Source of the DNA: Henckelia pumila
Lineage: Eukaryota > Streptophyta > Magnoliopsida > Lamiales > Gesneriaceae
Direction of reading: 5' to 3'
NCBI RefSeq assembly: GCF_033568475.1
Contig: NC_133121.1
Coordinates: forward strand, 69,468,277 to 69,532,276
DNA: 64,000 bases
This document shows, piece by piece, positions 60,771 through 64,000 of this stretch (positions are counted from its first letter, which is position 1; each line of letters opens with the position of its first letter). The position numbers and the translations under genes are program-made. A model generated the notes under the pieces. It searched no databases. It was not told the origin of the DNA and worked only from the letters and a program-made list of their open reading frames with translations.

Positions 60771-60818
60771 ATGAAAACCCAAACCCCAACACCAACTCTT
60801 TCTTCTTTAGAATCATAG
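60771..60818 (+). CDS. upstream ORF 2 in the GA3ox leader (15 codons)
   Basis: ATG to TAG, rich in Thr, Pro and Ser; ends 41 nt before the main ATG and is not in frame with it. Translation is unproven. Confidence 0.3.
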   Translation: MKTQTPTPTLSSLES

Positions 60819-60859
60819 TAATTCATTCTTTTCCAAAATATATATCGGCACGAAAAACC

Positions 60860-62136
60860 ATGCCTTCCAGAGTACTTTCGAACCCCTTTTTTGCACATCC
60901 TGTCCATCCTCACAAAAAATTCTTGGACCTGAATTCCATCAAGGAATTGCCCGACTCCCATGCATGGACGGCCACACGGATCTTTGACGAGTACCCCTCG
61001 TCCGGTGGCACATGCGATCCTGAATCCGTACCCGTCATCGATCTCAATAACGAAAATGCCACCGAGCTCATCGGCCATGCATGCAAGACATGGGGTGTGT
61101 TCCAAGTCATCAACCACAGTATTACCGAGACTTTTCTTTCTCAGGTTGTGTTGGCCGGAGAGCGGCTTTTCTCCCTGCCTCTAAATCAGAAGCTTAGGGC
61201 GGCACGGTCTCCGGATGGTGTTTCCGGTTATGGGGTGGCTCGAATTTCTTCCTTCTTTCCGAAGCTCATGTGGTCCGAGGGGTTCACCATTGCAGGATCA
61301 CCCCTTGATCATGCTCGCCAACTTTGGCCTCGTGACTATCGCAAGTTTTGGTACAATATTCTCATACTAGCTAGCTCTAGCTAATTAAATTGGATCTTAT
61401 CTCTAATTAAGATCAGATTTAGCTAATTATGATATAATTAATTAATGTTTATATATATATATATTTCCTCAACACTATTTCTCATATAATGATCATTTGT
61501 AATTTTTTCAGTGATACAATAGAAAACTACAAAAAGAAGATGAACAAACTAGCTGGGCGGCTGATGTGGCTCATGCTAGGGTCATTGGGCATAACGGAAG
61601 AGGACTTAAAATGGGCAAGCGAACCGGAAGGAGGATGTGCAGTATTGCAGCTGAATTCATACCCTGCTTGTCCAGACCCGGACCGAGCCATGGGTCTAGC
61701 CGCCCACACCGATTCCACCATCCTCACCATTCTCCACCAGAGCAACACCAGCGGTTTACAAGTGCTCCGAGAGGGCGGTAAGGGATGGATCACGGTGCCG
61801 CCACGGCCGGGAGCCCTGGTGGTCCACGTTGGGGACCTCATGCACATGCTGTCAAATGGGCTATACCCAAGTGTTCTCCATCGAGCCGTGGTGAACCGTA
61901 CTCGACGCCGGTTCTCCATCGCATACCTATATGGACCACCATCAAGTGTCAAAATCAGCCCACTCCCGAAACTAGTTGACAATTGCCACCCACCACTTTA
62001 CAGGGCCATCACTTGGAGCGAGTATCTTGGCACTAAGGCCAAGCATTTCGACAAGGCACTCACATCAGTACGGCTGTGTGCTCCACGCAATGGATTGAAC
62101 GATAAAAACGATCATACCAGTGTCAAAGTTGGATGA
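60860..62136 (+). CDS. GA3ox: gibberellin 3-beta-dioxygenase (exons 60860-61350 and 61512-62136)
   Basis: Soluble 2-oxoglutarate/Fe(II) dioxygenase that 3-beta-hydroxylates inactive gibberellins (GA20, GA9) to bioactive GA1 and GA4. The spliced product is 371 residues, usual for GA3ox. The start MPSRVLSNPFF is followed by the family signature FLDLNSIKELPDSHAW (21-36), VPVIDL (57-62, start of the N-terminal DIOX domain), SPDGVSGYGVARISSFFPKLMWSEGF (as two family motifs at 117-142) and HARQLWP. Iron ligands are His229 and Asp231 (GLAAHTDST) and His287 (VLHRAVVN); the 2-oxoglutarate site is Arg297-x-Ser299 (RRFSIAYLYGPP). The exon join falls within Cys164 (KF-CDTIENY), a GT-AG intron at the position typical for the family. 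GA20ox or flavonol synthase are less likely given the N-terminal signature. No defect is visible. Confidence 0.93.
61351..61511 (+). other. single intron of GA3ox
   Basis: 161 nt, begins GTACAATATT and ends TTTTTTCAG; AT-rich with a (TA)n run at about 61449-61464. Removing it restores the KFCDTIE reading frame. Confidence 0.9.
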
Positions 62137-63300
62137 TGCGAGCACGTCACAATATATATACACATAACCCAAATTCCAACATTTTCACTGACTATTGTAA
62201 TCGCTTTTTTCACTTCATATTTCTTTCACTGTGGCTGGCGGATTCAATATTTTAGAGTACTTAAACGATGCCGTATTAATTATTCACAACTTCATGACAT
62301 GAGCATCAGATATATAATTTATATGGTAAATCTTCTTTCGTCGTTCCAAATAAACAAACAAATAGATCAAACGCTCCTAGCTAGCTACTCGCTAGCATCT
62401 ACAGTCTGACAATAAAGTTCAATCAAATCAAGGAAAATTAAAAGGTCCAAAATTAAAGAGAGTAAAAAAAGAGAGTGAAAAAAGGTACCCGTTTGAAAAT
62501 ATATCCAAGCAAACGACGACACATATATATGCCGACGTTTCCTACTCCCCGGATATAAAGGAAAACCTTCCCTACAAAGAACAGGACAGCGGTGAGGATA
62601 AAAATGGTTAAATCATTGTGTCGTACCCCATATTGGAAAGATCAATGGAGACAAAAATCACTGTGAAATATAATAATATATATAACATCCAGCAAAAAAT
62701 ATAACAAGGCACACCATTTGGGGGGGAAAAAAAAAAAAGGAAAATTTCATAGCAAGAAGCCAAAAACATCGGCCGTAATTTGTCATGTTCCGCTTTATTT
62801 TTTTTATTTTTTTAAATTTCCTGGGTGTCCCTATCTTTTTTTTGTTTTGGGTGTCCCTATCTTCCAGCAGGGAGGTTTTAGGCATTATTGTGGAGACATG
62901 GTGACAGTACTCGCAATGCCAAGCAGAAATATGTGGTTTTAGGTGTATAATTTATCTTCCTGCATGTAACCATGTGCTTTTCCCTTCACCTTACTTGAAT
63001 TAATTAATGATGGAAATACATCAAGAAATGAAATGGGGTATCTCTATTTTCACCTGCTTCGGTGACATGAACTTTGTCCATGTTGAAAGGAATTAATTAT
63101 TCCTTAATATTTTTTCATGATTCAAAAGATATATACTTTTTTTTAAGAGTTTTGCTTTTTTTGGATTATGGGTTAAGATTGTTATCATGTATATATCTTA
63201 TATAAGTGGTAAGATATTTTAAACTAGGAAATAGTTGGTTGCATATATTTTAAACTAGGTGACATTATCCTCAATTATATATCTTCTAAATAGATCTTTC
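62137..63300. other. GA3ox 3' flank, intergenic
   Basis: Presumed 3' UTR in the first 100-200 bp, then AT-rich sequence. A short duplicated phrase GGGTGTCCCTATCTT occurs at about 62823 and 62849. No second gene seen. Confidence 0.55.
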
Positions 63301-64000
63301 ACCTTTGAAAAGAAAACAAGATCAAGATTGTTGAAGAGAGGATTCTAAAGCTTAAAAAGAGGCAGAATTCGAGAAGCAGAAGTGAGGAACATAGAGAAAT
63401 ATTGAGCGTGACAGAAACGAGAGAGTGAGAGATATAGACTTCAAAAACGTGAAGGGCAATATCATTGAAAGTTCTTTAGCATTGAAGAAATAGATGTTTT
63501 GCACAGTCGTGCTTGCCAACTTCCCTTGTTGCCTTGGAGTATGGAGAGAACTTGTTGTGTTTCTCAAGTTTTGGCAACTAGGGTCGACTCTCGGTGGCCT
63601 ACGTTTCTGTCATCAGTTGATTCATAGGGAGTTTTTTTTTCTGTTTATGTTTCATTTTCTCGCATCTTTTGAGAAAATTGGTTTTTCATGTTATTCACTA
63701 GTATTAGGGTTTTGTAAAATGATTTACAATTTTCTAGTAAAGATTTTTTGCCCCGAGGCACCGCACAAGTACTTAGTACTTGTAATTATTCTTGAGTATT
63801 TTTAGTATTGGTTTGTTGTTATTATTTACGCTTTAAATATTTCCGTTGCATGTTATATCGGATGTTGCCAACATTTAGAGACAACATCTTAATCTGATGA
63901 ATTTTTTTATGCCAGAATATTTCTAAGTGTTATCAGAGTCTTCTCTTGATACACTAAGAGCTTATTCTAGTTATTTATTTTCAGGAAATATTATGGATTC
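63301..64000 (+). mobile_element. possible LTR and PBS of another element at the window edge
   Basis: TGTTATCAGAGTC at 63928-63940 resembles the plant Met-tRNA PBS TGGTATCAGAGCC, and an ATG follows near the end of the window. The preceding several hundred bases (including CACCGCACAAGTACTTAGTACTTG, given here only as the region 63758-63781) look like LTR sequence. The 5' edge and the second LTR are not visible, so this is tentative. Confidence 0.35.

Noticed and set aside
60749..61117. 122-codon frame on the - strand over GA3ox
   Set aside because: Shadow of GA3ox exon 1; the + strand frame has clear family motifs.
63494..63805. 103-codon open frame near the right edge
   Set aside because: Phe/Leu-rich, no recognisable domain, and lies in the presumed LTR.

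Overview
The window is plant nuclear DNA. It holds one clear host gene, a two-exon gibberellin 3-beta-dioxygenase (GA3ox, 60860-62136, + strand), beside about 57 kb of nested LTR retrotransposons. Plant-type Athila, Tat and Tekay Gypsy elements, tRNA-derived SINEs and the GA3ox indicate a flowering plant, probably a eudicot. An asterid such as a Lamiales species is only an impression.

Layout from the outermost (oldest) layer inwards. A Tat-like Gypsy element lies on the - strand, with its 5' LTR at 56194-57114 and gag/protease pieces at 55739-56193, 35177-36302 and 27358-27958. It was split three times: by an unidentified LTR ending at 27357, by a Tekay-like chromovirus (27959-35176, +), and by a second Gypsy element (36303-55738, +). 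The unidentified LTR (pieces at 4988-5438, 17236-17282 and 26725-27357) received an Athila-like element (955-4987, -), a non-autonomous Gypsy-like element (5439-17235, +) and a Ty1/copia element (Copia-2, 17283-26724, -). The Athila pol is itself cut by another LTR (1-954). The non-autonomous element is cut by Copia-1 (7108-15699, -). The second Gypsy element is cut by Copia-3 (37878-47440, -) and by a solo LTR of the same copia family (49823-51684, +). Clean 5-bp target site duplications (TSDs) support all three full copia insertions and the solo LTR. One insertion is also proved by an intact empty site in the sister LTR.

No retrotransposon here looks autonomous. Each copia copy is broken differently: large deletions in Copia-1; a gag stop and a changed protease motif in Copia-2; a stop and loss of two residues of the reverse transcriptase YVDD motif in Copia-3. 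The Tekay element has five stops, a frameshift and a lost protease aspartate. The non-autonomous element kept an open 295-codon frame until Copia-1 split it.

From 57115 the DNA becomes ordinary AT-rich intergenic sequence with three small insertions: two tRNA-derived SINEs with 12-bp and 18-bp TSDs, and a Mutator-type MITE with a 9-bp TSD. GA3ox follows, with a TATA box, two short upstream ORFs and one 161-nt intron. The last 0.7 kb may be the start of another LTR element. The most unusual signal is that six unrelated LTR families here each carry their own tandem, CpG-rich, (near-)palindromic module.
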